This document shows, piece after piece, positions 44,411 to 53,825 of a stretch of 64,000 bases of DNA. The stretch covers positions 9,306 to 73,305 of the forward strand of contig CAVUCH010000006.1 in assembly GCA_963739995.1 (NCBI GenBank), given 5' to 3'. Numbering within the stretch: the stretch's first letter is position 1; every line of letters starts with the position of its first letter. The position numbers were made by a program, and so were the translations under genes. This DNA comes from CAVUCH01 sp963739995. GTDB taxonomy: Bacteria > Acidobacteriota > Vicinamibacteria > Vicinamibacterales > JAENWD01. The notes below the pieces were generated by a model. That model ran no database searches, was not told where the DNA came from, and saw nothing but the letters and a program-made list of their open reading frames with translations.

Positions 44411-45559
44411 TCACGCCTCCTTGCGTTCAGCCCACGCATCCGCCGCAGCCAGTGGGACGTCGACCGTGAAGACGCACCCTTGCCCGGGGATGTTTCGGAT
44501 GACGATATCCCCGCCGTGCGCCCTGATGCCCTGCCGCGCAATCGACAGCCCCATCCCCAGGCCTGTCCGCTCCCGCGAGCGCTGCTCGCCGAAGGGCCGG
44601 AACGGGTCCGTTGTGCGTTCGGGGAACCCGCCGCACTCGTCTTCAACTTCGATGAGCACACGCCGCCCCTTGCGGCGAGTCGTGAGCAGGACCCGTCCGC
44701 CCTGTTTCGTGTACTTCAGTCCGTTGATCACCAGGTTCATCACCGCGGAAGAGAGGACCTGCGGGTCTCCCTCGACCACCAGCTCGCGCCTTACCGGTTC
44801 GACGACGAGCGTCGCATCGTGGTACTCGGCATGAACGTTCGCGACGACGGTGACGGCATCGATGAACTCCGCAACGTTGATTCGCTCCCGCCAGGCCGTG
44901 GGCGCGCCGAGGCGAACCTCGGACAGCGTGCTGTCAATCATGCTGCGCAGGCTCATCAGGCTCCGCCCGAGCACCATCCCGGCGCTTCCGTTGATCGTGA
45001 CCTGACTGTGCTTCAGCGCACCGAACGCCAGAACCGCCGCGTTGAGCAGATCGCGAAACTCGTGTGCCGCGCGCCCCAGCCGCTCGACTTCATCCATTGC
45101 GCTCCGCTCCGCGACGAGGCGCGCATGCTCCGTCACGGCTTCCGCGATGGCCGTGTCGAGACAGCCGTTCAGTATGTGGAATTCCTCGGCGGTGATCGGC
45201 GTCCGCTGCTCTACGGCACATTCCGTAATGGCCTGACTCAGTTCCCCATACACGTGGACGACCTCCGATACGCGGTAGCCGCGTTCCAGCAGGTTGCGGC
45301 CGAGACGGGCAGCGGAGGAGTCGATCGCACTGGCAGCGGACGGCACCGGGGACATCCCCGTCGTGAGCCTGTCGGCCAGATGTGTCAGGAACATCGGCAG
45401 TCCGTTCTCGAGGGCATCCGGCGAAGCCGCCGGTGCGCTCACGACGGCCCGCGCCTCGGCGCCGGCGCCCTCTGCACGGGCGCCAGTTCTCAGGCCGCGG
45501 CTCGTCGCCGCCCTGGCGAGGATGGCGTTCCGGTGGGTGACGACCAGGTCGTGCAACAT
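44411..45559 (-). CDS. soluble sensor histidine kinase
   Basis: Protein of 382 residues, no transmembrane helix. Residues ~50-150 look like an RsbRD-type all-helical sensor domain. H166 in AAHEFRDLLN is the phosphorylated histidine. The HATPase domain has the N box (MNLVINGLKYT), DECGG at 307-311 and GLGMGL at 333-338. The start ATG 45559 has GGAGG upstream. No response regulator gene is adjacent (orphan kinase). It diverges from the kinase remnant at 45786. Confidence 0.88.
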   Translation of the reverse strand: MLHDLVVTHRNAILARAATSRGLRTGARAEGAGAEARAVVSAPAASPDALENGLPMFLTHLADRLTTGMSPVPSAASAIDSSAARLGRNLLERGYRVSEVVHVYGELSQAITECAVEQRTPITAEEFHILNGCLDTAIAEAVTEHARLVAERSAMDEVERLGRAAHEFRDLLNAAVLAFGALKHSQVTINGSAGMVLGRSLMSLRSMIDSTLSEVRLGAPTAWRERINVAEFIDAVTVVANVHAEYHDATLVVEPVRRELVVEGDPQVLSSAVMNLVINGLKYTKQGGRVLLTTRRKGRRVLIEVEDECGGFPERTTDPFRPFGEQRSRERTGLGMGLSIARQGIRAHGGDIVIRNIPGQGCVFTVDVPLAAADAWAERKEA

Positions 45560-45785
45560 GCTGTGTTTCCTCCGGTCCGACCAAGACCGACCGGCCTCCG
45601 AATGAGCTGGGAGATTCGTCCAGATCCACTCATAGCCGACCGCTTCCGGCTACGCTGTTCAATCTTGCACAGACGATTTTTGTCCCGATACCAAGGCCCG
45701 CCCCAGGTGAAAGAGACATGAGCCGGTACGTGGATTATACGCGCCGTTGCCACCTCCGCCGCGTTGAGCCATCCTAGCGTTCTGC

Positions 45786-46069
45786 ATGGATCACGACGCT
45801 ACCGGCGGCCTCGATCAGGCAGAGGCGGAGACCGCCGCGCGTTCCGACACCCGCCGTCGCACGCCCGGGCCGCCGCTTCCAGGGCAGATCGGGCCGTACC
45901 ACATCATTGAGCTGCTCGGGCAGGGCGGGATGGGTACGGTCTACCTGGCCGAGCAGACGCAACCTCGGGCGAATAGCACCCGCGTGTCGTCAAGGCACGG
46001 CGACGCCTGGTCAGGCTGTACCGCGCGCTCAACAAGCCGGATCGCGCCACGACGTACGAACGGTCGTGA
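45786..46069 (+). pseudogene. Ser/Thr protein kinase remnant (both ends only)
   Basis: Bases 45786-45957 encode a kinase N-terminus: an acidic/arginine leader, then IGPYHIIELLGQGGMGTVYLAE with the glycine loop. It stops before the catalytic lysine. Bases 45986-46069, in another frame, read like the C-terminal tail of a TPR-type kinase (RRLVRLYRALNKPDRA, then a stop). The ~700 codons between are missing, so a large internal deletion removed the catalytic domain. The promoter may remain active. Confidence 0.75.
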
Positions 46070-46153
46070 GACCGTGAGGCGCATAGACGGTGAGAACGCG
46101 CGGTCCGCTGGGCAGTCACGCCGATGCCCGGAGAGCAACTCCCGTATGATGGA

Positions 46154-46528
46154 ATGGCCTTGCGAACCGGAAGACCCGTACTCCGCGTCGCGTCCGTCAC
46201 ACTGCTCGTGTTGTCAGTCTGCGCGTGCGCCACCGGCATGCGTCAGCCACGTTCGGATACAGGCACCGTCACCGTCGGCGTGACTACGAGCGGAAGCGGC
46301 GTCTCGACGATGAACTTCAGAGTCACGGTCGAGCCTGCCGGGATCAGCGAAACGGTGAGAGCCGACGCGGGTGTCGTGACGAGAAGCAACGTTCCTTCAG
46401 GCGACCACGTCGTACGGTTGATCGATCTACCGGCCCGCTGCCGAGTGGATGGCGCCGCCGAGCGCACGATCACCATCTCACAGGCCCATCGGAGCGCAGC
46501 ACTGCGCTTTCATGTGGTGTGTGGATGA
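46154..46528 (+). CDS. putative lipoprotein
   Basis: Protein of 124 residues. Signal sequence with a lipobox-like VCAC near residue 24 (LLVLSVCACA), then a single beta-rich domain of ~90 residues with a conserved-looking R-V-T-V-E-P and a terminal R-F-H-V-V-C-G. It resembles a carboxypeptidase-regulatory/Ig-like fold in pattern, but no family is recognised. ATG 46154 chosen; a longer frame from 46124 is open. Confidence 0.6.
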   Translation: MALRTGRPVLRVASVTLLVLSVCACATGMRQPRSDTGTVTVGVTTSGSGVSTMNFRVTVEPAGISETVRADAGVVTRSNVPSGDHVVRLIDLPARCRVDGAAERTITISQAHRSAALRFHVVCG

Positions 46529-46543
46529 CGTTCCTGCCACCCC

Positions 46544-47488
46544 TCACTTCGGCGTGCGCTGGTGCCTTCCGCGCGCCGTCGGCGAAACGTCGTCAGTCGG
46601 CTGTTCCGCCACAAAGTGCTGCTTCATCGCCTCGAGTGCCATTCTGACCTTTGCGGGCTGAGGCGTCCGGGCAGGCATGAGAGCGTCAACGCTCAACGCC
46701 TGGGTGGCCCACTCCGGAAGCACGCGAACCAGTCTCCCGTCGCCGAGCTCCTCGCGCACCTCTGGCGCCGACTGGAATGAGAGGCCTGCACCCGCCAGGG
46801 TCAGCTGTCTGATCAGCGCCTGGTTGTTGCTGACCACTCGCGGCTTCACGGTCACGCGGTGCTCATGACCGTCAGCGCCGGTCAGGACGTCCGTTGGATG
46901 ATGGGTCGCCGGCAGCGCGAGAAGATCATGGCGAGCGAGATCGCCCGGGATGCGAGGCGTGCCCTTGCGTTTCAGATAGCCAGGCGCCGCGCACAGGATG
47001 AGCGGCCAGTCGGCAACGTGGCGACGCACGAGGCTCGAATCGCGCAGCGGCCTCGAGATGGAGATCGCCAGGTCGATGCGGTCACGCACCAGATCTACCG
47101 AATCGTCGGTCACCACGATCCGCAGTGACAGTTTGGGGCTCCTCGCCAGGAACGGCTGTAGCGCCTGTGCGAGGAGACTTGACAGCCCCGTGGGAGCACT
47201 GATGCTCAACTCACCGACGGGTGCGTGCTGGTACGCTGTGAGGTCCTCGCGCGCGCGCTCGGCCGCGCGGATCATCTCGACGCATCCCTGGTAAAAGGCG
47301 GCGCCGGCGTCCGTCAGTGACAACCGGCGACCCGCGCGTCCGAACAGGGCGACGCCCAGCTCCTGTTCGAGCTGTCGCACCTGCTGACTGATCGCTGACG
47401 GGGTCACCCGGAGCTCGCCCGCTGCTCCTCGCACCGAGCCGTGCCTGACGACGGCCGCGAAGGTCGCCATGCGCAGGTAGGGATCCAC
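46544..47488 (-). CDS. LysR-family transcriptional regulator
   Basis: About 314 residues. The N-terminal winged helix-turn-helix (FAAVVRHGSVRGAAGEL, SAISQQVRQLE) is followed by a type 2 periplasmic-binding-like effector domain. The GTG at 47488 gives a family-like MDPYLRM start; GTG 47533 is also open. It is divergent from the dioxygenase gene at 47772, whose regulation it may control. Confidence 0.88.
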   Translation of the reverse strand: MDPYLRMATFAAVVRHGSVRGAAGELRVTPSAISQQVRQLEQELGVALFGRAGRRLSLTDAGAAFYQGCVEMIRAAERAREDLTAYQHAPVGELSISAPTGLSSLLAQALQPFLARSPKLSLRIVVTDDSVDLVRDRIDLAISISRPLRDSSLVRRHVADWPLILCAAPGYLKRKGTPRIPGDLARHDLLALPATHHPTDVLTGADGHEHRVTVKPRVVSNNQALIRQLTLAGAGLSFQSAPEVREELGDGRLVRVLPEWATQALSVDALMPARTPQPAKVRMALEAMKQHFVAEQPTDDVSPTARGRHQRTPK

Positions 47489-47771
47489 TGTGCAGGGGAG
47501 CTTAACACCAGCGTCAGCTACGCCGCGTTTCACGACACGAAGATGGCAGCCCCTCTGCTTTCACGCACGGCATCGACGCTTTCCATGGTGAAGGCCAGCT
47601 GACGTTCGGTGCTGCTGTCCCACGTCGGTGACGCACAGCGTCCTCTTGCGGGACACCTGGACGCGGACCACCCGTGGGGTGGAAGGTCCTCATCCGATGC
47701 AATGCCGGTGCGATCAGGTGTGGTCGGCGGACACGCAGAACACGTTGAGGAATTCTCGAGGGATTCAGAAC

Positions 47772-48608
47772 ATGGCACATCACGACCACGACGACTTCGG
47801 CGGTCTCCACCGCGATCTCGCGGCGACCGGCATGGCAATGAACCGGCGGGGGCTGCTGCGACTGGCGGCCGGCATCGGGGCGGGTTTCGGTGCGATCCCG
47901 CTGCTCGGTTGCGGCGGAAGCAGTCCTACGGCACCGACGACGAACACCGATACGAGCGCTGCACCCACCGGAACGGCAAACAGCGCGTGCAGCAGCATTC
48001 CTCAGGAGACGGCCGGACCGTTCCCGGCGGACGGGTCCAATGGCCCCAGCGTCCTCGGCGCGAGCGGCGTGGTCCGCAGCGACATCCGATCGAGTTTCGC
48101 CGGTCTGAGCGGGACCGCCGACGGCGTACCGCTCACGATCGCGCTCACCATCGTGTCAGCCTCCACGTGCTCGCCGCTCGCCGGTCGCGCGGTGTACCTG
48201 TGGCACTGCGACAGGCTTGGGCAGTATTCCCTCTATTCCTCGGGAGCCACCGACCAGAACTACCTGCGCGGCGTGCAGGAGGCTGACGGCAGCGGCCGGG
48301 TTACCTTCACGTCGATTTATCCGGCGTGCTACTCCGGCCGGTGGCCGCACATCCATTTCGAGGTGTACCCGAGTCTCGCGGCCGCGACCAGCGTGGCCAA
48401 CAAGACTGCGACGTCGCAGATCGCGTTGCCCAAGGAGACCTGCGACCAGGTCTACGCCACGTCGGGGTATACCAGCAGCGTCTCGAATCTCGCGCGCGTG
48501 TCGCTGGCCAGCGACAACGTGTTCAGTGACGGGTCAGCGCTGGAGCTGGCGACGGTCACCGGAAGTGTCGACAGCGGATTCACGGCAGCGCTGACAATCG
48601 CGGTGTAG
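47772..48608 (+). CDS. intradiol dioxygenase-like lipoprotein
   Basis: Protein of 278 residues. N-terminal RRGLLRLAAG with a hydrophobic stretch and a lipobox (LLGC, ~residue 44) suggest Tat-dependent export and lipid anchoring. The catalytic domain shows the intradiol ring-cleavage pattern: Y in GRAVYLWHCD, a second Y in FTSIYPACYSGRWPHIHFE, and the H-x-H pair, together the usual two Tyr and two His ligands of Fe(III). Extracellular members act on aromatic compounds. ATG 47772; the LysR gene lies opposite. Confidence 0.85.
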   Translation: MAHHDHDDFGGLHRDLAATGMAMNRRGLLRLAAGIGAGFGAIPLLGCGGSSPTAPTTNTDTSAAPTGTANSACSSIPQETAGPFPADGSNGPSVLGASGVVRSDIRSSFAGLSGTADGVPLTIALTIVSASTCSPLAGRAVYLWHCDRLGQYSLYSSGATDQNYLRGVQEADGSGRVTFTSIYPACYSGRWPHIHFEVYPSLAAATSVANKTATSQIALPKETCDQVYATSGYTSSVSNLARVSLASDNVFSDGSALELATVTGSVDSGFTAALTIAV

Positions 48609-48788
48609 TCAGACTGCCGGGCTGCAGGCGAGCCGCTGTCCGGCCGGGGCACCGGCGGTATCACCAGTGACGGCACGCTTGCGCTCGCCCGATCGTGCCG
48701 TGACAGGATAACGACACGCCGCCGACCCCGATGCCGAGACCGGGCTCTGACTGCTCGGGCGGGGTGGTCGCCTGACCGAACGCAGTGG

Positions 48789-49406
48789 CTACCGGGCGCC
48801 CCCGGCCAGTCCCTGCTTTTGAAGGGCTTTGACCGATTCTTTCACGAGCTCCTGGACGAACTGAGGCAGACCGTCAGGGTTCCGGGTCTCGCTGACGGCC
48901 GCCCACAGCAGCTCGTTGCGTGGCACGCTGTAAATGGTGGTCTCGACGACGACGATCGTCTCTTTGTGCGTGGAGCCGGGCACATAGACACCGCTCCACC
49001 CGTAGCCATAGTAGCCCCAGAGCGTGCTGTAGTAGGGGGTGACCCACGTGCCGGGCGTGTAGACCTGCCGGCGGTCGGCACTGACGGGGCGCACCGCGAC
49101 GACTCCTTCGATGCCGGCTCTCTCGAACCAGACCTTGGCCGTGTTCGCCTGCTGCAGTTCCTCTTTCGGCGCAATCCGATAGGTTGCGACGCCCTGCATC
49201 CCGCGGGAACTCAGCTCGCGCATCAGGGACTCCTCCCCTGCCACGCGTAGCGAATCGTCCTGCGACATGACCAGCGCCGCCACTTTCTTCCCGGCAAAGC
49301 TCACTGTGCCGGCATCCATCGACTTCCACGTCGAGGTGAACTTGATATCGGCCGAGAGCACCGCTGCGGAGACGGCGAGGGCCACGACCGTGAGTAATGT
49401 GCGCAT
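48789..49406 (-). CDS. exported protein, DUF4136-like partner
   Basis: Protein of 205 residues with a signal peptide (cut near LSA-D). The body has a VSFAGKKVAALVMSQDDSLR segment, a tyrosine-rich WGYYGYGWSGVYVPG stretch, and a C-terminal helix, similar in style to DUF4136-type lipoproteins. Possibly an outer-membrane-associated protein. It is followed upstream on the same strand by another such gene. Confidence 0.65.
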   Translation of the reverse strand: MRTLLTVVALAVSAAVLSADIKFTSTWKSMDAGTVSFAGKKVAALVMSQDDSLRVAGEESLMRELSSRGMQGVATYRIAPKEELQQANTAKVWFERAGIEGVVAVRPVSADRRQVYTPGTWVTPYYSTLWGYYGYGWSGVYVPGSTHKETIVVVETTIYSVPRNELLWAAVSETRNPDGLPQFVQELVKESVKALQKQGLAGGAR

Positions 49407-49624
49407 GATACGACCTCCTGTCGCAGGTACCGGCTTCTGACAGGCCGATGTCTGCTCCGTCTGACCGACCGTTGGAACGCAAAGGTCGACAATCAGTCTC
49501 GCAACCCAGGCGCGCTCACGACATGTTGTGAGCGCCGGGACTGTCGCGCCATCGTCGTGAGTCGCGTTGCCGTCGCCGGTATGAGGAGCTGACGTCCAGG
49601 ACGCTCGCCGTCCCAGCGCCGTCT

Positions 49625-50209
49625 CTATTTGCGTGGCAACTTCGACAGGATGTCGCGGACGATCTTCTGCAGGCGCACCGAGCGCTGCTCGTCGGTCTTG
49701 TCGAGATCGACTTCAGCCTGGGCGACTGCGCGCCAGACCACCTGGCGAGGATCAGGGGTCGCGACGTCCAGCACGAGCGAGCCCTTCGGGTAAATGTTGA
49801 GTGACGTCGTCTGTGGTGCGAACGGCGGCACTCCGTACTGCGTGACGGCCGGCAGGAACTGTCCCATCTCCTGTGAGACGGACGCCACGGTGACGAGAAG
49901 GTAATAGGTCACATTGAAGTCGGCCTGCGTGCCGGACGCGCGGGTGCTCCCACGGCGGGCGAGCTCGTCTTCCACCGCTTTCATGATCACCGGCTCGTAG
50001 GTGCGCTTGACCGGCTCGGACTTCGAATCGGCCGAGATCACCACCTTCACCTCACCAGGCCCGGACGGATTCCACGTCCATGTTTTCAACGTGGCGAAGT
50101 CGAACTCCGGATCGCGCTGGACCTGGATCTTGGGTCCGGCTATCGCGACGGTCGCGCTCCACCCGAGCAGCAGAAACGCCGCAGCTATTTGTCTCATGTT
50201 CGTTCCCAT
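49625..50209 (-). CDS. DUF4136-domain exported protein
   Basis: Protein of 194 residues. Signal peptide 1-25, then the DUF4136 core: F-D-F-A-T-L-K-T-W-T-W near residue 40, the E-P-V-I-M-K-A-V-E-D-E-L helix, G-T-Q-A-D-F-N-V-T-Y, and the final strand with R-x-V-V-W-R. ATG 50209 has GGGAGAG upstream and gives MGTNMRQ; ATG 50197 is also possible. DUF4136 proteins are envelope proteins of unknown role. Confidence 0.8.
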   Translation of the reverse strand: MGTNMRQIAAAFLLLGWSATVAIAGPKIQVQRDPEFDFATLKTWTWNPSGPGEVKVVISADSKSEPVKRTYEPVIMKAVEDELARRGSTRASGTQADFNVTYYLLVTVASVSQEMGQFLPAVTQYGVPPFAPQTTSLNIYPKGSLVLDVATPDPRQVVWRAVAQAEVDLDKTDEQRSVRLQKIVRDILSKLPRK

Positions 50210-50273
50210 CAACTCTCTCCCTCGAGGCATTCCGACCGCGACTCGGCTGCCAGATCGCGTGGTGAAGGTTGGC

Positions 50274-51932
50274 CTAAGGCATGCGTTCGAGGCCCACCAG
50301 CTGCCAACCATCGGCGCGCCGGAAGTATGCGTGGACGGCGGTCCCCCAAGACGGATGGTCTGGCTGGACCGCGCGGATCTCCACCTTGATGTACGCGCCG
50401 GGCTCGGAGGGCAGCGGCCCCGGCGCCTGCAATCCGCCCGCCGATGCCGACGTTCCCAGGGCGGCCGTCGTCTCGCCCGTGTCGTTGTCGAACCGAGCCC
50501 ACTCGACCACATACCCGCCGGTGGGAGCCGACGCGACGCCGGCGGTGACCGCCGCATTCTCGAACGTCAGCAATCCATTATCGCTGAGCGCCACGTTGAC
50601 GACGGGATTGATCGCCGTCAGAAACGTGCGCCCGATCGCGTCCCGTCGCTGAATCAGCACACCAGCCAGGAGCGCCTCGGCCTCGGGATCGCTATACTGA
50701 CCGGTCTTCACCAGCGCGCGAATCATCTCGTCGGAGAATGCCATCACCCGACGCGCCGCCCAGAACGAGTCGTCGTTTCGTGCGCGCAGGAATGCGGCAG
50801 TCGGCACGCGAGGCTTCCAACCCGCCGGATCGAACACCTTCCCCTCGAACCGTCCGATCGCGGGATGCTCCTCGTACGGCGCGGTCTGCCAGGGCTCCAG
50901 GAAGAAGCCGAGGGTGTACAGCCGTTTCCACACGAGATCTCCCTCGAAGAGGTGTTCCCAGCCTTCGTCATAGTCGTGCGGCGCGTTCGCACCGGTGCCG
51001 AACGTCGAGCCGACGTCCTGCAGGTAGTGACGAACGGTGCCGCGCCCGTCGGGCGCCGTGACGAGCGAGTCCAGCGTGTTGCCCGCCTTCATGTCGGTGA
51101 GGTTCGTCCAGGCACCAAAGACCTTCAGGGCCCGCAGCTCGCGTCGGTGCTCGTGCGGCACGATGTCGTTGGGATCATCGGGCCGCGTGCCGTAGTACCG
51201 GAATCCGCCGAGCGGGCGCCCTGGAACGGCTCGGGCGGCAACGGCACGATACGAGCCGTCGGCGCTCCGGTGCGCCCGCTTCAGCACGTCTCCGATGTCG
51301 CCCAGCCGCATCGGACGATCCTTGCCGGATGGTGGCCGCGTCGTGGCCGACTCCGCCACGACGAGCTGATCCAGCCGGATGCTGACCAGGTAGTTCTCGA
51401 CCTGCCAGTACCCGAGCGTCCAGAAGATCTTGTTCGCGACCAGAATGGCGCCGGTCGCGGCCTCGGGAAAGCCCTTCGCGTCGAACGACACGAACCAGAC
51501 GTCGCCCTTCGTGTCTCGCATCGTGAAGCCCGGGGCAAAGCCCGCCTCTTTCGGCCGGACCACCGACCAGATGCCTGGCGCCGGTCCTGCGCCCGTGAGC
51601 GGGCCGCGCGACGCTTCCTCCACCGAGACCGGCCGCGCGAGGATGCGATTGGTGAACCAGCTGGAGTCTGGCACCTCGTCGATCGTATTGACGTTGCCGG
51701 CACGCGGGGCGGGGCCGCGATCGCCGGGCCGGGTAAAGAGATTCTGCGCAAGATCGTAGACGAGATCGATGTCCCATGGCGCGACCTTCGACGCATCCTG
51801 CGACTCGGGTTCGCGGGTGAGCGGATCGTCGTTGTAGAACTTCCTGCCAGTGCCGGCGGAAGACGCCTGGCTGACAACGAGGACGAGGATGATGCCGGCC
51901 AGGACGCGAACGACAGATATGCGGCGCTTCAT
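50274..51932 (-). CDS. exported protein of unknown function next to an outer-membrane barrel
   Basis: Protein of 552 residues with a signal peptide (~residues 1-25, cut after SSA). The body is soluble, with FYNDDPLTREPE near the start, no transmembrane segment, and recurrent aromatic patches (WFTNRIL, FRYYGTRPDD). No known domain was recognised; a kinase-like or phytase-like beta structure cannot be excluded. Only 28 bp separate it from the upstream barrel gene, which suggests co-transcription. Confidence 0.7.
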   Translation of the reverse strand: MKRRISVVRVLAGIILVLVVSQASSAGTGRKFYNDDPLTREPESQDASKVAPWDIDLVYDLAQNLFTRPGDRGPAPRAGNVNTIDEVPDSSWFTNRILARPVSVEEASRGPLTGAGPAPGIWSVVRPKEAGFAPGFTMRDTKGDVWFVSFDAKGFPEAATGAILVANKIFWTLGYWQVENYLVSIRLDQLVVAESATTRPPSGKDRPMRLGDIGDVLKRAHRSADGSYRAVAARAVPGRPLGGFRYYGTRPDDPNDIVPHEHRRELRALKVFGAWTNLTDMKAGNTLDSLVTAPDGRGTVRHYLQDVGSTFGTGANAPHDYDEGWEHLFEGDLVWKRLYTLGFFLEPWQTAPYEEHPAIGRFEGKVFDPAGWKPRVPTAAFLRARNDDSFWAARRVMAFSDEMIRALVKTGQYSDPEAEALLAGVLIQRRDAIGRTFLTAINPVVNVALSDNGLLTFENAAVTAGVASAPTGGYVVEWARFDNDTGETTAALGTSASAGGLQAPGPLPSEPGAYIKVEIRAVQPDHPSWGTAVHAYFRRADGWQLVGLERMP

Positions 51933-51960
51933 GCGATGGTCTCCCGGCCCTCTCCGGTGA

Positions 51961-53151
51961 TCAGAATGCCGCATCTCCGGCAAACACAAGACGCGTCCCC
52001 TCGCGGCTTCGCGCCACTTCCACCCGGAGTGGCGTGGCGGCGAGGCCGTGAAACCGGACTCCGACGCCGACACTGTTGGCCAGTCCCTTCCAGCTGATGT
52101 CGTCGAAGCGTGGCGTCACCTTGCCGGTGTCGTAGAACAACGCCATGTCGAGTGCGAGGCGGCTCGGGATCCACCGGAACTCGCCCGACATCAGCAGGCT
52201 GTGCCGATCGCGGAAGCGCCATCCGCTGAAGCCCCGGAGCGTGCTGCCGCTGCCCAGGGAGGGCATGAGGAAGAACGGCACCGTGTCGGCATCATCGAGC
52301 GTCGTCTGGAGCCGCCCGTGGAGCGAGATCACCCAATTCTCGCGCAAGATCGGGATGTGCTGCACGACCTCGGCATCCATCCGGTCGAAGCTGTAGGTGT
52401 CGTCGCGGTCGGCGTAATTGTGGTACGCAACCTGGTAGAGTGCACCCCGTCGCGCGTAGCCGGGGTACGGACGCGAGTCGATGCCGGCAGAGGCGGTCAG
52501 ATGGAGGTACGTCGGGTTGGCGCCGAGCCCCGGGGCCGATGCCGGCGTGTGCTCCTCCTCGATGGAGGGGCTGTCGCCGGTGCCGCTCTCCAGCGAGAAG
52601 TCGTCGTACGACAGACCGGCGCTGAATCGCGTCCACGGCACCGGGTGCGCCTGAACGTCGCCTCCGACGTACGCCTGCTTCATCCGGAAGTTGCTCCGTT
52701 CCTCGGGAGTGTCCATGCCGATGCCGTGGAACGCGATCTGCGTGGCGTCCCGCCACCCGGCGCGCGCGTGCAGATCGAGTCGTCCACCCGCGTGGCCCCA
52801 GGAATCAGTGCTGACCTCCAGGAGCTTGTAGTTTTTTATGGAGTACAGGCCTTTGAGGTCCGCATGGGTCCGATCGCCGTAGAACTGCCGGTAGCCCCCG
52901 CCGAGGGTGAAGCCACCGCCGCTGTAAACGCTCCCGAAGAAGGGATAAAAGCCGTTGGGGTCCCGAAGGAGTTCGCGTTGCAGCGTCACAACGATGCGCT
53001 CGGCGCTGTCGGGCTTGTACGGCGTGCCACGTTTGGCTTTCTCCGCCTGCTGGGCCTCAATCACGGCGGCCCGAGAGTCCTGCGCCGCGCTGCGGTCGCT
53101 GCTCGCCGCCAACAGGATCACCGCCAGCCAGACGGTCGGTCGGCCGAACAC
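51961..53151 (-). CDS. Omp85-type surface antigen barrel
   Basis: About 396 residues. Signal peptide from GTG 53151 (cut near SAAQ), no clear POTRA, and a barrel with alternating strands ending in F. The LRGFSGWRFRD segment is the Omp85 RGF motif. It has the size of the short 'BamA/TamA surface antigen' group. The true start is uncertain because no ribosome site is near. It forms an operon with the 552-residue protein. Confidence 0.75.
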   Translation of the reverse strand: MFGRPTVWLAVILLAASSDRSAAQDSRAAVIEAQQAEKAKRGTPYKPDSAERIVVTLQRELLRDPNGFYPFFGSVYSGGGFTLGGGYRQFYGDRTHADLKGLYSIKNYKLLEVSTDSWGHAGGRLDLHARAGWRDATQIAFHGIGMDTPEERSNFRMKQAYVGGDVQAHPVPWTRFSAGLSYDDFSLESGTGDSPSIEEEHTPASAPGLGANPTYLHLTASAGIDSRPYPGYARRGALYQVAYHNYADRDDTYSFDRMDAEVVQHIPILRENWVISLHGRLQTTLDDADTVPFFLMPSLGSGSTLRGFSGWRFRDRHSLLMSGEFRWIPSRLALDMALFYDTGKVTPRFDDISWKGLANSVGVGVRFHGLAATPLRVEVARSREGTRLVFAGDAAF

Positions 53152-53386
53152 GTTCGCGCAGCATTTCAGCAGCCTCCAGCGCCCGCACGCGCGGTCATCG
53201 CTTCCAGAAGATGCGAGGGAGCCAGACCAGCCCCTCGATACACAGGCCCGGGTCTGCCACCACCGGGTGCAGGAACCCGCACACACTCGCAACGTCACCT
53301 CTTCGATCATTTAGTCTGCCCGGAGTTGGCTACTGGTGTCCGCGACCCGCCGCGGGTCCCTGTCGGACACCCTCGGGCACGGGAGG

Positions 53387-53825
53387 CTAGCCGGTCGGTT
53401 GATTCATGATGATAGCGGCCACGAGCGTTCGTGTCACCCACGGTCGGCGGGAATGAGCCACCACACCGCCCGTTTCGTGCTCGTGTGCTGCACCATCTGC
53501 TCGAATGCGTGCCGGTATTCGGCCCAGTGCTTGCGCTCCGCGAGATTGCCGAACGAGAACCGAGCCTCTCCAGGAACCGCCGCCGCTTCTTCGACACGTT
53601 GAGAAAGCACTTCAGAACCAGCGTGCCGCTGCCGGTGAGGTGCCGCTGGAACGTATCGATGTCGTCGTATCGCCCTGCAAGAAGTCCCCGCCGCGACCGG
53701 TGGGCGGCAGAGTGCCCGTTCCGGGGGGACCCCGATTCGATCACGTCTTCTTGGTAGGACCGGTTGAACGATGCCGGCAAGAGCTCCCGACCTTCGCCAT
53801 CGCGCTGGATGTGAGCTTCGACGCG
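53387..53825 (-). pseudogene. ppk2: polyphosphate kinase 2 remnant
   Basis: Successive pieces in different frames match PPK2: EAHIQRDGEGRELLPASFNRSYQED, then RYDDIDTFQRHL and LVLKCFLNVSKK-RRRFLERL. After a break near 53560 comes FSFGNLAERKHWAEY, and after another near 53440 WVTRTLVAAII with a stop. The N-terminal half with the Walker motifs is missing, and ~20 bp are lost around the first break, so this is a degraded gene rather than a sequencing slip. PPK2 uses polyphosphate to phosphorylate nucleotides. Confidence 0.8.
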
